From contig JBJELW010000053.1 in assembly GCA_051879315.1 (NCBI GenBank), positions 82,629-146,628 of the forward strand: a DNA stretch of 64,000 nt, given 5' to 3'. The DNA comes from Roseburia_C sp051879315. GTDB lineage: Bacteria; Bacillota; Clostridia; Lachnospirales; Lachnospiraceae. Both the position numbers and the translations under genes were made by a program. This document shows positions 16,980 to 26,289 of this stretch, in pieces. Each line of letters starts with the position of its first letter. Position 1 is the stretch's first letter. The notes under the pieces are model-generated. The model was not told where the DNA came from. It was given only the letters and a program-made list of their open reading frames with translations, and did not search any database.

Positions 16980-17513
16980 TCACATTGTGCAGATGCGGGC
17001 AAGCCAGATGCTTGCAATTATCCCGGCCAGTGTGGCCACCAACGCCCCCGGCAGGGTAAAACGGGTCTTTTTCACCTTAACAGACATAAAGTAGATGGAC
17101 ATGGTATAGAAAATGGTTTCCGTAGAGCTAAGCATAAGAGATGCTGCCATTCCCAGGAAAGAGTCGCATCCATGCTCCTTATACAGATCCAACAGCAGAC
17201 CTGTAGCAGCAGAAGAAGAAAATAGTTTAACGATAGCTAAGGGCGTCAGCTCCGACGGCAGGCCTATGAGATCCGTCCATGCCAGACAGGTTTCGCAAAA
17301 AAATTCTAAAAACTCCGAGGCACGCAGGATTCCCACACCTATCATCAGCCCGATCAAAGTTGGCAGAATTCCCGCCACAGTCTTCATTCCTTCCTTCGCC
17401 CCCATCAAAAAATCGTCGTAAATATTGCGCTTCATCATAAGCCCGAATCCTACAATATAAAACAGCAGCAACGGTACGATGGCATTGGAAAGAAAATTCA
17501 AAAGATCTGTCAT
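16980..17513 (-). CDS. spmB: Spore maturation protein B
   Basis: A 177-residue membrane protein of the nucleoside-recognition (Gate) domain family. It has about four to five helices, with the KEGMKTVAGILPTLIGLMIG stretch (about 40-59) and SSTETIFYT near 131 that recur in SpmB. SpmA and SpmB act together in dehydrating the spore core in Bacillus. Its ATG overlaps the spmA stop (ATGA), so translation is coupled. Together the pair is good evidence that the organism forms endospores. Confidence 0.93.
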   Translation of the reverse strand: MTDLLNFLSNAIVPLLLFYIVGFGLMMKRNIYDDFLMGAKEGMKTVAGILPTLIGLMIGVGILRASEFLEFFCETCLAWTDLIGLPSELTPLAIVKLFSSSAATGLLLDLYKEHGCDSFLGMAASLMLSSTETIFYTMSIYFMSVKVKKTRFTLPGALVATLAGIIASIWLARICTM

Positions 17514-18112
17514 GTGCGCCTCCTATCCACCAGTTTGCAAAAGACAATTGCCACTGCTGTGCTGATACAGGTGGCAATGAGACCCGGCGCGATCACCGCA
17601 GCCGGTGACACACTGCCGTACTGACTGCGATAAGCCACAATATTCATAGGAATCAGCTGTAGTGACGATATATTCAGTATCAAAAACACACACATTTCAT
17701 TACTGGCTGTTTCCCCATTCAGCCGACCGCTCTGCCCTTTACTCTGTTGTAACTCCTTCAGTGCAGACATGGCCTTCAGCCCTGCCGGAGTGGCGGCCCA
17801 GCCCAGACCCAGCATGTTTGCAATAAAGTTCACCGCAATGTAATGTGACGCCGGATGCCCTGCCGGAATCCCCGGGAAGAGAAACCGCAGCACCGGCCGC
17901 AATTTTTTTGCTGCTGCTTCCACAATTCCACTGTTCTCCGCCACTTTCATCATCCCGGTCCAAAAGGACATAACCCCCAACATGGTGATGGCCAGTGTTA
18001 CCGCTTCCTTTGAAGAGTTTAGCGCCGCCTCCGTCACCTCCGCCAGCGTACCGTTTACCGCCCCGTAAGCAACCCCTATTAGAATCATAAATCCCCACAG
18101 ATAATTCAGCAT
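17510..18112 (-). CDS. spmA: Spore maturation protein A
   Basis: A 200-residue membrane protein, paralogue and partner of SpmB, with the NFIANMLGLGWAATPAGLKAM landmark (about 95-115) and the SSLQLIPMN strand typical of the nucleoside-recognition domain. It is the first gene of the spmAB operon. The upstream 117 bases hold no recognisable sporulation promoter by eye. Confidence 0.93.
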   Translation of the reverse strand: MLNYLWGFMILIGVAYGAVNGTLAEVTEAALNSSKEAVTLAITMLGVMSFWTGMMKVAENSGIVEAAAKKLRPVLRFLFPGIPAGHPASHYIAVNFIANMLGLGWAATPAGLKAMSALKELQQSKGQSGRLNGETASNEMCVFLILNISSLQLIPMNIVAYRSQYGSVSPAAVIAPGLIATCISTAVAIVFCKLVDRRRT

Positions 18113-18229
18113 GCCAGCGCTCCTATTGGATTTACAACTATTCTATTCATGCAGAGCAAAGATATGATTTTCATAATTTTTTCTCATGTATCATAGAATG
18201 AATCAACCAGTCTTTCCGGAGCTCTGTCT

Positions 18230-19960
18230 ATGCACAAAAAAATCTTTTCCGTATTTTTGCCGTTGGTACTCTCCTTAACCTTATTTCTTTCAGGCTGCGG
18301 AGCTCCGGAGGATGGAAATCCGGATTTTCACACTTATCTGGACCGGCTTTTTGTCCGGGAAATGAAGCAGGATACACTGAGCATGCATTACACAGTCTGT
18401 GATCCCGCCGCTTACGGGATTACGGATTACCGTGTATGTCTTCCGGATTACTCTGCGGATTCACAGGCAGAAATTGCTTTACTACAGGAAAATATCCGCT
18501 ATCAGCTTAACAGCTACAGCGAATGTGATCTGTCCCTTTCCGATGCGCTGACCTATGACATACTTCAGGACTATTTCCGGGCAGGGAGTACGGAGGACAT
18601 TTCCTACTACGAGGAACCCCTGCGCCCCTCCACCGGTTTCCCTGCAGAGCTTCCTGTGCTTCTGGCAGAGTATCACTTTTACACGGAACAGGATGTAAAA
18701 GACTACCTGTTGCTGCTGCAACAGATTCCGGACTGCTTTGTCTCCATCTGCGATTACGAAAAGGAAAAGGCCAATGCCGGTCTGTTCATGTCGGATGGGC
18801 AGGCCGACACACTGATTGCAGACATGAATTCCCTGTGCGATACCACCGAAAAGCACTATCTTCTGGAGACCTTTGAGGAAAAAATCGGCGAACTGGAGGG
18901 ACTTACCGACATTCAGCGGAAGGATTATATTTCTGAAAACGAGTCTTCCTTTTATGAGTACGTTATTCCCTCCTATCAGTTACTCATTGACTGTCTAACA
19001 GAGTTAAAGGGAAGCTGCACCAACGACGCGGGGCTTTGCTATTTTCCGGAAGGCCTTTCCTACTATGAAGATCTGGTGTACGCCTCCACCGGTTCCTCCC
19101 GAAGCATCGATGAGATGCTGGATCTGGTGGAACGTCATCGTTTGTCTGATATCCGCTCCATGTCCGAGTTGTTAAATGACAATCCTGACCTAACCTTAGA
19201 CACTTCAGATTATGCCTATGCCGATGCCTCTCCGGAAGAGATCCTGACACATCTGTCCCAATGCATCTGCGGAGATTTTTCCGCTCCGGTTTCCACGGAT
19301 TTTACTGTAAATTATGTGGCAGACTGTATGCAGGAATCCATGGCACCGGCCTTTTACCTCACCGCTCCCATCGATGCCACGGATCAAAACTGTATCTACA
19401 TTAACCCATCCAGCAACTATGACGATCTTTCCCTGTTCACCACACTCGCCCACGAAGGATATCCCGGGCACCTGTACCAAACCACCAAAACTGCCTCTGC
19501 CGGGTTATTGCCGATCCGCAGCCTTTTGAATTATCCCGGATATGTGGAAGGCTGGGCCACCTATGTGGAGATGCTCTCCTACAGTTACGCAGGGCTTCCC
19601 CAGGAACAGGCATCTCTTTTGATGCACAATCAATCTGCCATTCTCAGTCTCTATGCCACCGCAGACCTATCCATCCACGGCAAAGGATGGACCTTAAACG
19701 ACACGCAGGCATTTTTCTCGGAATATGGAATCACAGACGCAGACATAGTGAAAGAGATTTATTCGTATATCCTTTCGGAACCGGCTCATTACCTGAAATA
19801 TTACATCGGATATTTGGAATTTCTGGAGCTGAAGGACTATGCAAAAAGACTGTCAGGGGATGACTATACAGACCAGCGGTTTCACGATGCAATCCTGACC
19901 ATGGGTCCCGGACCCTTTGACATTTTACGGGAATATCTGCCTGAATATATGAATCAATAA
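18230..19960 (+). CDS. DUF885 metallopeptidase-like lipoprotein
   Basis: A 576-residue exported protein of the DUF885 family. It begins with a lipoprotein signal ending in the lipobox LSGC (Cys near residue 24), so it is anchored on the outer face of the membrane. The zinc-site motif HEGYPGH begins at residue 408, and a downstream Glu in GYVEGWATYVE (about 434-445) supplies the likely third ligand. The family is considered metallopeptidases, with no fixed substrate. Start is ATG 18230; the region before it has only a weak ribosome site (CGGAGC). It is a single gene between spmA (divergent) and rsmI. Confidence 0.88.
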   Translation: MHKKIFSVFLPLVLSLTLFLSGCGAPEDGNPDFHTYLDRLFVREMKQDTLSMHYTVCDPAAYGITDYRVCLPDYSADSQAEIALLQENIRYQLNSYSECDLSLSDALTYDILQDYFRAGSTEDISYYEEPLRPSTGFPAELPVLLAEYHFYTEQDVKDYLLLLQQIPDCFVSICDYEKEKANAGLFMSDGQADTLIADMNSLCDTTEKHYLLETFEEKIGELEGLTDIQRKDYISENESSFYEYVIPSYQLLIDCLTELKGSCTNDAGLCYFPEGLSYYEDLVYASTGSSRSIDEMLDLVERHRLSDIRSMSELLNDNPDLTLDTSDYAYADASPEEILTHLSQCICGDFSAPVSTDFTVNYVADCMQESMAPAFYLTAPIDATDQNCIYINPSSNYDDLSLFTTLAHEGYPGHLYQTTKTASAGLLPIRSLLNYPGYVEGWATYVEMLSYSYAGLPQEQASLLMHNQSAILSLYATADLSIHGKGWTLNDTQAFFSEYGITDADIVKEIYSYILSEPAHYLKYYIGYLEFLELKDYAKRLSGDDYTDQRFHDAILTMGPGPFDILREYLPEYMNQ

Positions 19961-19975
19961 ATCCCACCCGCGCCA

Positions 19976-20004
19976 TTGAATCCACCGAAAGTATCAGATA
20001 TAAT
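19976..20004 (+). promoter_or_regulatory. Promoter of rsmI
   Basis: TTGAAT (19976-19981) and TATAAT (19999-20004) are separated by exactly 17 bases, 33 bases before the rsmI start. Confidence 0.65.
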
Positions 20005-20036
20005 GAAGGATATTATAGGATAAAAGAGGAACCATT

Positions 20037-20876
20037 ATGGCCGGAAAATTATATTTATGCGCGACTCCCATCGGAAATCTGGAAGACATTACCTTTCGGG
20101 TACTCCGCACCTTAAAGGAAGTGGATCTGATTGCCGCAGAGGACACCCGCAACTCCATTAAGCTGTTAAACCATTTTGAGATAAAGACACCCATGACCAG
20201 CTACCATGAATATAATAAGATTGAAAAAGCATACAAGCTGGTGGAACGGTTAAAATCAGGGGAAAATATTGCATTGATTACGGATGCCGGCACACCGGGA
20301 ATCTCCGATCCGGGGGAGGATCTGGTGCGCATCTGCTTAGAGGAAGGCATTGAAGTCACTTCCCTTCCGGGGCCTGCTGCCTGCATCACCGCCCTCACCA
20401 TGTCCGGTCTCCCCACCAGAAGATTTGCCTTTGAGGCTTTCCTGCCCCGGGAGAAAAAAGACCGGGCCCGGATCTTGGACGAGCTGAAAGAAGAGACTCG
20501 AACCATCATCATCTACGAGGCTCCTCATCATTTGTTGAAGACTCTGGAAGAACTTTATGATGCCCTAGGAGACCGTACGTTAAGTATCTGCCGTGAACTT
20601 ACCAAGAAACATGAGGATACGACAAAAACGACTTTAAAAAATGTCATTGATTTTTATCAGGACAATGAGCCCCGGGGAGAATATGTCCTTGTACTGGATG
20701 GAAAGACATTTGAGGAGAAGGAAAAGGAACAGCAGGATGTCTGGTCTTCCATGAGTATTGAAGAGCATATGGCTCACTACACAGAACAGGGCATTGACCG
20801 TAAGGAAGCCATGAAACTGGTGGCAAAGGACCGGGGAATCAGCAAGCGGGACGTATACCAGAGTTTACTCAATTAA
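20037..20876 (+). CDS. rsmI: 16S rRNA C1402 2'-O-methyltransferase
   Basis: A 279-residue tetrapyrrole-methylase-fold enzyme that methylates the ribose of C1402 in 16S rRNA, part of the decoding centre. Landmarks are LYLCATPIGNLEDITFR (5-21), AAEDTRNS, ITDAGTPGISDPG (about 81-93) and SLPGPAACITALT. Length is normal. It has its own promoter and converges with trmN, sharing the terminator at 20874-20900. Confidence 0.95.
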   Translation: MAGKLYLCATPIGNLEDITFRVLRTLKEVDLIAAEDTRNSIKLLNHFEIKTPMTSYHEYNKIEKAYKLVERLKSGENIALITDAGTPGISDPGEDLVRICLEEGIEVTSLPGPAACITALTMSGLPTRRFAFEAFLPREKKDRARILDELKEETRTIIIYEAPHHLLKTLEELYDALGDRTLSICRELTKKHEDTTKTTLKNVIDFYQDNEPRGEYVLVLDGKTFEEKEKEQQDVWSSMSIEEHMAHYTEQGIDRKEAMKLVAKDRGISKRDVYQSLLN

Positions 20877-20900
20877 AAACAGCCCGCATAAGCAGGCTGT
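20874..20900 (-). terminator. Terminator between rsmI and trmN
   Basis: ACAGCC/GGCTGT stem (20879-20900) followed on the minus strand by TTTTTAATT. The plus-strand side has no T-run, so it mainly ends the holB-ricT-trmN transcript. Confidence 0.6.
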
Positions 20901-21640
20901 CAATATCCATACACATCATAAATTTCATCGGCATAGACCCCTGGTTCCTTGTAGACGATCAGGGGTTTTTCCACTGTCATCCGGGATTTTCCACCACGGG
21001 TTCCCTCGATCAGCACCATGTTGGGCTCCTTATCCACAAAGGGATGTACCATCTTCATGCGCTTCGGCTCAATCCCATGATCATGCATGCCGCAGATAAT
21101 TTCCGCCAGACGAAACGGGCGATGCACCATGAAAAAATGGCCTCCCGGCTTTAGAAGCCTGGCACTTTCCCGCAAAATATCCTCCAGGGTACACAGTACC
21201 TCATGTCTGGCTATGGCCTTCGCCTCATCCGGATTGGCGATCCCATGCTGTCCGATCATGTATGGAGGATTGGTGGTGATCACCTCAAAAGACGAAGCCC
21301 CAAAAAGATTTGAGGCTTCCTTAATATCACCTGTCACAATATCGATCTTATCCTGAAGACCGTTCAACATCACACTGCGCCGGGCCATATCTGCACTGTC
21401 CGGCTGGATCTCCAGTCCGGTAAAATGCTCTCCCTCCGTTTTCGCTTCCAGCAAAATGGGAATAATTCCGGTGCCGGTTCCCAGATCCAGCACATGATCC
21501 CCTTTTTTCGCACGGGCAAATCCGCTGAGAAGAACCGCATCCATACCAAAGCAAAACCGGTTTTCATCCTGGATAATCCGATAGCCGTTTCTCTGCAGGT
21601 CATCTATCCGCTCTCCGGGCTTCAGATTACTTTCCGTCAT
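20900..21640 (-). CDS. tRNA1(Val) A37 N6-methyltransferase-like protein
   Basis: A 246-residue SAM-dependent methyltransferase of the TrmN6/YabB family. The SAM motif VLDLGTGTGIIPILL lies near 48-62 and the N6-adenine motif NPPY near 125. In Bacillus this position holds YabB (TrmNF), which methylates a tRNA adenine. The ATG at 21640 overlaps the ricT stop by 14 bases; a TTG one codon earlier is possible. The order ricT-trmN matches the Bacillus yaaT-yabA-yabB region but yabA is absent. Confidence 0.88.
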   Translation of the reverse strand: MTESNLKPGERIDDLQRNGYRIIQDENRFCFGMDAVLLSGFARAKKGDHVLDLGTGTGIIPILLEAKTEGEHFTGLEIQPDSADMARRSVMLNGLQDKIDIVTGDIKEASNLFGASSFEVITTNPPYMIGQHGIANPDEAKAIARHEVLCTLEDILRESARLLKPGGHFFMVHRPFRLAEIICGMHDHGIEPKRMKMVHPFVDKEPNMVLIEGTRGGKSRMTVEKPLIVYKEPGVYADEIYDVYGY

Positions 21641-22538
21641 CAATCTTTGACTTTCCTCCCTTGTCTTCCAGTGCAGAAAGCTCTTTCATCTCTGCAGCAG
21701 ACAATTTCGCATGATCCTTCTTTCTTCTGGGCTTGAACTTCAGTTCCTCCACCTTATACTCCCGGATCTCCTTCTCGTCATTCACCTCCACCAGCACCTT
21801 CACCAGCTGACGCAGCACATTGACACTCTGCACTTCTCCCCGAAGCCCGTCCACTGTAGTCACATGATCATTGACATTGGGGAGACGGCTGTTGAGGTAT
21901 TCATAGGTTTCCTGCTCATTTTTCAGACAGCACATTAATCTGCCGCAGGTACCGGAAATCTTAGTGGGATTTAAGGATAAATTCTGCTCCTTTGCCATCT
22001 TGATGGATACCGGCGCAAATTCTGACAAATAAGACTTACAGCACAACTCCCGGCCACAGATACCGATTCCTCCCAGCATCTTCGTCTCATCTCTCACACC
22101 AATCTGGCGCAGCTCGATTCTTGTTCTAAAAATTGCTGCCAGATCCTTTACCAGTTCACGGAAGTCAATTCGTCCCTCCGCCGTAAAATAAAACAACAGC
22201 TTATTATTATCAAAGGTATACTCTGCTTCCACCAGCTTCATTTCCAGCTTGTGCTTTTTTATCTTCTCCTGGCAGATCTTGTACGCCTCTTTCTCCTTTG
22301 CCCGATTCTTCTCTACTGTCTTGGCATCCTCCTCCGTGGCGATACGAATTACCGGCTTCAATGGAAGGACTACCTTCTCCTCCGGCATCTCTCTCGGCGG
22401 GATCAATACCGTTCCATACTCCACACCCCGGGCGGTTTCCACAATGACGTGCATGCCCGCTTTGATATCCTTCTTACCGGGATCAAAATAATAAATTTTC
22501 CCGGCACTGCGGAATCTGACTCCTACTACTTTTATCAT
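21627..22538 (-). CDS. ricT: PSP1-domain protein RicT (YaaT)
   Basis: A 303-residue protein with a PSP1 domain (about residues 1-200). The Cys motifs GICGRELCC (about 155-163) and SGTCGRLMCCLKNE (about 189-202) are present; in Bacillus RicT cysteines bind 4Fe-4S clusters with RicA and RicF, and the complex supports RNase Y-dependent mRNA maturation and sporulation phosphorelay. RicA and RicF genes are not in this window. A charged C-terminal tail extends beyond residue 260. Start follows AAGGAG. It lies between holB and trmN in one operon. Confidence 0.93.
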   Translation of the reverse strand: MIKVVGVRFRSAGKIYYFDPGKKDIKAGMHVIVETARGVEYGTVLIPPREMPEEKVVLPLKPVIRIATEEDAKTVEKNRAKEKEAYKICQEKIKKHKLEMKLVEAEYTFDNNKLLFYFTAEGRIDFRELVKDLAAIFRTRIELRQIGVRDETKMLGGIGICGRELCCKSYLSEFAPVSIKMAKEQNLSLNPTKISGTCGRLMCCLKNEQETYEYLNSRLPNVNDHVTTVDGLRGEVQSVNVLRQLVKVLVEVNDEKEIREYKVEELKFKPRRKKDHAKLSAAEMKELSALEDKGGKSKIDDGK

Positions 22539-22539
22539 C

Positions 22540-23529
22540 TTAATTCTCCTTCATTGTCAGCAGCAATAATTCTAAAGTAAGGTCAAAATTGACATTTGAC
22601 TTGAGACGTGTCTTAGCCTTTTCCAAGGCCTCCAATACCGCCTCAATTCCTGAATAGGAACTTCTGCTTGCCTGTTTCTTTATGTCGTAGACTTCATCCT
22701 TAAAGATCAGTCTGTTTACATCTGTGGTTGCTTTATACATTAACATATCCCGATACCAGATCATCATGAGATCAAAATAATCATTAATTTCTAACTTAAA
22801 TTCACTGATCTGCCGGACTGCTTCTTTAAACTCATACAGATCAATATCCGGAATCCTCTTTAACAGCTGCACCGCTGATGCCTTTAATTCCCGGAAATTT
22901 TCTGAAGATGCTAAGGCAATTGCCTTTCCCACATTTCCTTGAGCGAAAGCCACACAAACCTCCGCCTGATAATCCGGTACCCGGCAGTGTTCCATCAGAT
23001 ATGTCTTGATCTGTGCATCCGGCACCACCCGCAGATTCAGTGTGACGCACCGGGACAGAATGGTGGGCAGAAAACTCTCTGCATTGGATGTCAGGAGCAA
23101 AATCACCGCATAAGCCGGAGGCTCCTCGATGGTTTTTAACATGGCATTCTGTGCCTGGGGATTCATTTTTTCCGCCTCATCTATGATATACACCTTATAC
23201 CTGCTGCTGTAGGGCTTCACATCCACATCATTCACCAGCTGGGAACGAATGTCATCCACAGATAAGGTATTGGGTTTTTCATGTGTCACATAGATGATGT
23301 CCGGCTGGTTATGATTCATAGCCTGTTTACAGGAATGGCACTCCAGACAGGGATCTGTCTCCCCCTTCTCACACTGCAATGCCATGGCAAAAGCTTCCGC
23401 CAGCATCTTTTTCCCGGACTTATCCGGCCCGTTGAAAATGTAGGCATGGGAAACCTTATCCATCCGGATTGCATTCTGCAAATGTTCAACTATCTGTTCA
23501 TGTCCTACGATATCTGTAAATCCAGCCAT
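22540..23529 (-). CDS. holB: DNA polymerase III delta' subunit
   Basis: A 329-residue AAA+ clamp-loader subunit. It has a P-loop-like GPDKSGKK near residues 34-41, a zinc-binding Cys cluster (CEKGETDPCLECHSC, about 53-67), DEAEKMNPQAQNAMLKTIEEPP (about 118-139) and the SRC sensor region. Clamp loading puts DnaN on primed DNA. The gene precedes ricT by one base and follows yaaR, as in Bacillus. Confidence 0.94.
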   Translation of the reverse strand: MAGFTDIVGHEQIVEHLQNAIRMDKVSHAYIFNGPDKSGKKMLAEAFAMALQCEKGETDPCLECHSCKQAMNHNQPDIIYVTHEKPNTLSVDDIRSQLVNDVDVKPYSSRYKVYIIDEAEKMNPQAQNAMLKTIEEPPAYAVILLLTSNAESFLPTILSRCVTLNLRVVPDAQIKTYLMEHCRVPDYQAEVCVAFAQGNVGKAIALASSENFRELKASAVQLLKRIPDIDLYEFKEAVRQISEFKLEINDYFDLMMIWYRDMLMYKATTDVNRLIFKDEVYDIKKQASRSSYSGIEAVLEALEKAKTRLKSNVNFDLTLELLLLTMKEN

Positions 23530-23540
23530 ATTTTACTCCT

Positions 23541-23981
23541 CTAGGTGAGTATATCCAAGAGCAGCCCTGCTATCTCACCAATCTTATTAAGAATCGTGAT
23601 ATGATCCGATTCATCTTTAATCAACTCTTCCGCCAGCTCATCCAGGTTTTTATCCACAAGCCGGACAATGCCATAAACCCGGTGGCGTCCCTTTCGGTCC
23701 AAAAAATTTTCTCTGGAAAACTTATGGGACCGGTTCACCACTTCGTTTAAAAAGTCCTTTACCAATCCACGGTATTTCTTCATATCCCGGATATCCATGT
23801 GCTGGGCAATCAGGTTCCCCTGGGTGGTAATGTCCGTCAAAAGACTGTTCAGTCTCTGGGAAAGTTCCGCCTCCGCAATGTTACTGGCCAGTGTGAACTT
23901 AAAGCTGCCGTCGGAGGGCTGCACCTGATTGGTTCCGGTAGTCTGCGTCACCGCAGATGTCGCATTTACTTTTATATCCAT
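23541..23981 (-). CDS. YaaR-family (DUF327) protein
   Basis: A 146-residue protein matching the DUF327/YaaR family. The signature runs through MKKYRGLVKDFLNEVV (about 67-82), then LVDKNLDELAEELI. Its role is unknown, but its place between a nucleotide-kinase gene and holB is conserved across Firmicutes. Start 23981 has AGGTGAAG upstream. Confidence 0.85.
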   Translation of the reverse strand: MDIKVNATSAVTQTTGTNQVQPSDGSFKFTLASNIAEAELSQRLNSLLTDITTQGNLIAQHMDIRDMKKYRGLVKDFLNEVVNRSHKFSRENFLDRKGRHRVYGIVRLVDKNLDELAEELIKDESDHITILNKIGEIAGLLLDILT

Positions 23982-23985
23982 CTCT

Positions 23986-24582
23986 TCACCTGTTCACATA
24001 ACCATTCTGAATAAAGTCTGTAATCTGCTCCACTGTCTGACCCAGTTCAAGGTTCACAAAACGATGGGTAATCCCCGCCTCTGCCAGCTTTTCTTCAGAA
24101 AAATCTTCCGTGTCCGCCAAAAAACGTCTACACATCTCTGCGTACTTGGGCGGATCCTGCATCCGCTCCCGGTCCAGTGCCCGCTGCAGCCGCAGTCCGT
24201 CCTCCACTTCTATATAGATGGGAACGATACGGTCTCTGCCGTAATAGGCACACAGCTTTGTGTATACATCCAGGGTGCCGATCATCAGATAACTTCGAGC
24301 AGACAGATCAATCTGTCCATCATCCACCGTTGCATAACGCCAGATACCGTACACTGTCTGATAAGAACGCACTTCAATGACACGTCCCTGACGTTCCAGC
24401 TCATCCAGCCTGGCATCACTTACATAATGATACTCCACACCTTCCGTCTCACCGGCCCGGATGGGTCTGGTGGTGTAAAGAACAATGGGAGAACAGGAAA
24501 GTTTCTCCTGCTCAGAAAGCATTTTATAAATGGTATCTTTTCCTGTTGCACTTTTCCCCATAATGCAAAAAATGTATCCCAT
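23986..24582 (-). CDS. Guanylate-kinase-like P-loop protein
   Basis: A 198-residue protein with P-loop GKSATGKDT (about 9-17), then TTRPIRAGETEGVEYHYVSD (about 36-55), which is the GMP-binding and hinge landmark of guanylate kinases. Later parts are less conserved. At this location (yaaO-tmk-yaaQ-yaaR-holB) Bacillus has thymidylate kinase, so a guanylate-kinase-fold protein in tmk's place is noteworthy. It may be a second guanylate kinase or a scaffold. Start 24582 has AGGAAGGA; ATG 24606 has no site. Confidence 0.8.
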   Translation of the reverse strand: MGYIFCIMGKSATGKDTIYKMLSEQEKLSCSPIVLYTTRPIRAGETEGVEYHYVSDARLDELERQGRVIEVRSYQTVYGIWRYATVDDGQIDLSARSYLMIGTLDVYTKLCAYYGRDRIVPIYIEVEDGLRLQRALDRERMQDPPKYAEMCRRFLADTEDFSEEKLAEAGITHRFVNLELGQTVEQITDFIQNGYVNR

Positions 24583-24610
24583 TGCCTGTTCCTTCCTGGA
24601 AATCATTTGA

Positions 24611-24635
24611 ATAAAAAACTGTCAAAAACGACAGT
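24611..24635 (-). terminator. Terminator after the decarboxylase gene
   Basis: ACTGTC/GACAGT stem followed on the minus strand by TTTTTTATT, between the decarboxylase stop and the guanylate-kinase-like start. Confidence 0.75.
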
Positions 24636-24661
24636 AATCCGTTTATAGTATATATGATTCC

Positions 24662-26077
24662 TTAGAAAATGACAACTTTTATCTGAGAATTGTCAGTGAT
24701 TCCCTGAACTGTCAGGGAATCATTCTGACAATCCGAAATAATTTTTATCACCTGTCTGTCAATCACCTCTCCCGGCAACAGAAATGGGATTCCCGGCGGA
24801 TAGAGGCTGACATAAGCACCGGACACCAATCCCTCCGCCTCACATACCGGTACTAAACGCTTCTCTGCGTCCTGGGCACGGCTGATGTTTGTGGCCTTCT
24901 GCCGCACTCCGTAAGCATTTTGGATGAAAGCAGGATTCCATGCGTTCTCCTTCTTTTCCCCAAGCAGTCTTTCCTCAAGTTCCTCCAGTGCTTCGTGCAA
25001 ACGCCGGAATCCCTCCTCCCGGTCCATGATACTGCTCATGGCCAGCGCATAATTCCCCTGACACATTTCTAATTGAATATGTTTTTCTACCCGGAGAAAC
25101 TCATAGACTTCCTTTCCCGTCATTCCCTTTGCCTGAATCACAATTTTGGATGGATCAAATGCAAACGCCTCGTCCCGGGAAAAATTTTTTGGCTGCAGCA
25201 CCTTTACCCGGGCAAAGCAATCTGTTTCATGGTAAAAACTTTTCAGTCTTTGCGTATAATTCGAGAATAGATCCTTCCCCTGCTGCTGCACCAGTTCTAC
25301 GCAATGCTCCATGGCAGCAAGGAACAAATATGATGGGGAACTGGTCTCATAGATGTCAAGAAACTCCCGGATCTTTTCCCCGGATATTCTCTGGGAACAT
25401 CGGTGTAAAACCGCAGTCTGGGTGGGCGCTGGCAAGGTTTTGTGAAGGCTCTGCACCACCACATCTGCCCCCAGTTTTACAGCGGATTGCGGAAAATATT
25501 CATGAAATCCCAAATGGGCTCCATGGGCTTCATCCACAATCAATGGCACACCATGTGCATGGGAGATCTCTGCGATAGCCGCCACATCGCTGACCACCCC
25601 GTCATAGGTGGGAGATGTGATCACCACCGCCTGAACCCCGGGATTCTTCGTAAGCATCTGCTCCACGTCCCCCGGCAGAATCTGTCCCTGTATTCCATCC
25701 CCGGTGATCACGGGATAGAGATATTCTGTTTCTAACTCTCTTAAGTATACGGCGTGATAAACCGCCTTATGACAATTTCGGGATATTAAAATTTGTCCCC
25801 TGCGGCTGGTGGCTGCACTGATGGCGGCCAGAAGACCACAGGTACTTCCGTTCACCAGAAAAAAACTTTCCTCTGCTCCCCACAATTCGGATGCCTTCTG
25901 CTGTGCCTTCTGAATAATCCCACGGGCATCGTGCAGATTGTCAAAACCGTCAATCTCAGTGATATCATAGGCATAAGCATCAATTCCGCAATCTCTATTC
26001 CGTTTGTGACCAGGCATATGAAAGGGATAAAAATCGGAATGCGACAATCCCCTCAACTGCTCTGCTATATTTTTCAT
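24662..26077 (-). CDS. Orn/Lys/Arg decarboxylase-family PLP enzyme (YaaO-like)
   Basis: A 471-residue aminotransferase-fold decarboxylase. The family opening HMPGHKRN (about 20-27) and the PLP lysine region SLHKTLPAPTQTAVL (about 213-227), with DEAHGAHLGF before it, are intact. A C-terminal domain (about 330-471) completes the fold. The substrate (arginine, lysine or ornithine) cannot be told from the sequence. Start 26077 has AAAGGAG; the same frame continues 75 codons further upstream, but those codons translate the intergenic repeat and are not part of the gene. It is the position of yaaO in Bacillus. Confidence 0.9.
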   Translation of the reverse strand: MKNIAEQLRGLSHSDFYPFHMPGHKRNRDCGIDAYAYDITEIDGFDNLHDARGIIQKAQQKASELWGAEESFFLVNGSTCGLLAAISAATSRRGQILISRNCHKAVYHAVYLRELETEYLYPVITGDGIQGQILPGDVEQMLTKNPGVQAVVITSPTYDGVVSDVAAIAEISHAHGVPLIVDEAHGAHLGFHEYFPQSAVKLGADVVVQSLHKTLPAPTQTAVLHRCSQRISGEKIREFLDIYETSSPSYLFLAAMEHCVELVQQQGKDLFSNYTQRLKSFYHETDCFARVKVLQPKNFSRDEAFAFDPSKIVIQAKGMTGKEVYEFLRVEKHIQLEMCQGNYALAMSSIMDREEGFRRLHEALEELEERLLGEKKENAWNPAFIQNAYGVRQKATNISRAQDAEKRLVPVCEAEGLVSGAYVSLYPPGIPFLLPGEVIDRQVIKIISDCQNDSLTVQGITDNSQIKVVIF

Positions 26078-26096
26078 AGGTTGTCTCCTTTGTATT

Positions 26097-26183
26097 TTGA
26101 CACGAGGTGTCACCGTAGGTGACGGAGTCCTTGTGTCGGTTTTCATATTTAACTTTACACTACCTATTTTGACACGAGGTGTC
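26097..26183. repeat. Intergenic structured repeat, copy B with partial third unit
   Basis: Copy B (26097-26163) is near identical to the element at 8822-8893; 26166-26183 repeats its first 18 bases (TTGACACGAGGTGTC core). It fills the 5' region between the decarboxylase and mobA-like genes and is read in frame by a spurious upstream extension of the decarboxylase. Confidence 0.8.
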
Positions 26184-26289
26184 TTTTGACAGTATACCAC
26201 ATCTAATTTGTTTGCATATCCCGTCATTGTCTGATAAGATTTACAATATATACAAATGTAAGTTAAATCTGAAAAATGAGGGATTACAT

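Noticed and set aside
18113..18229. Sporulation sigma-factor promoter before spmA
   Set aside because: No convincing sigma-G or sigma-E type -35/-10 pair was found by eye.
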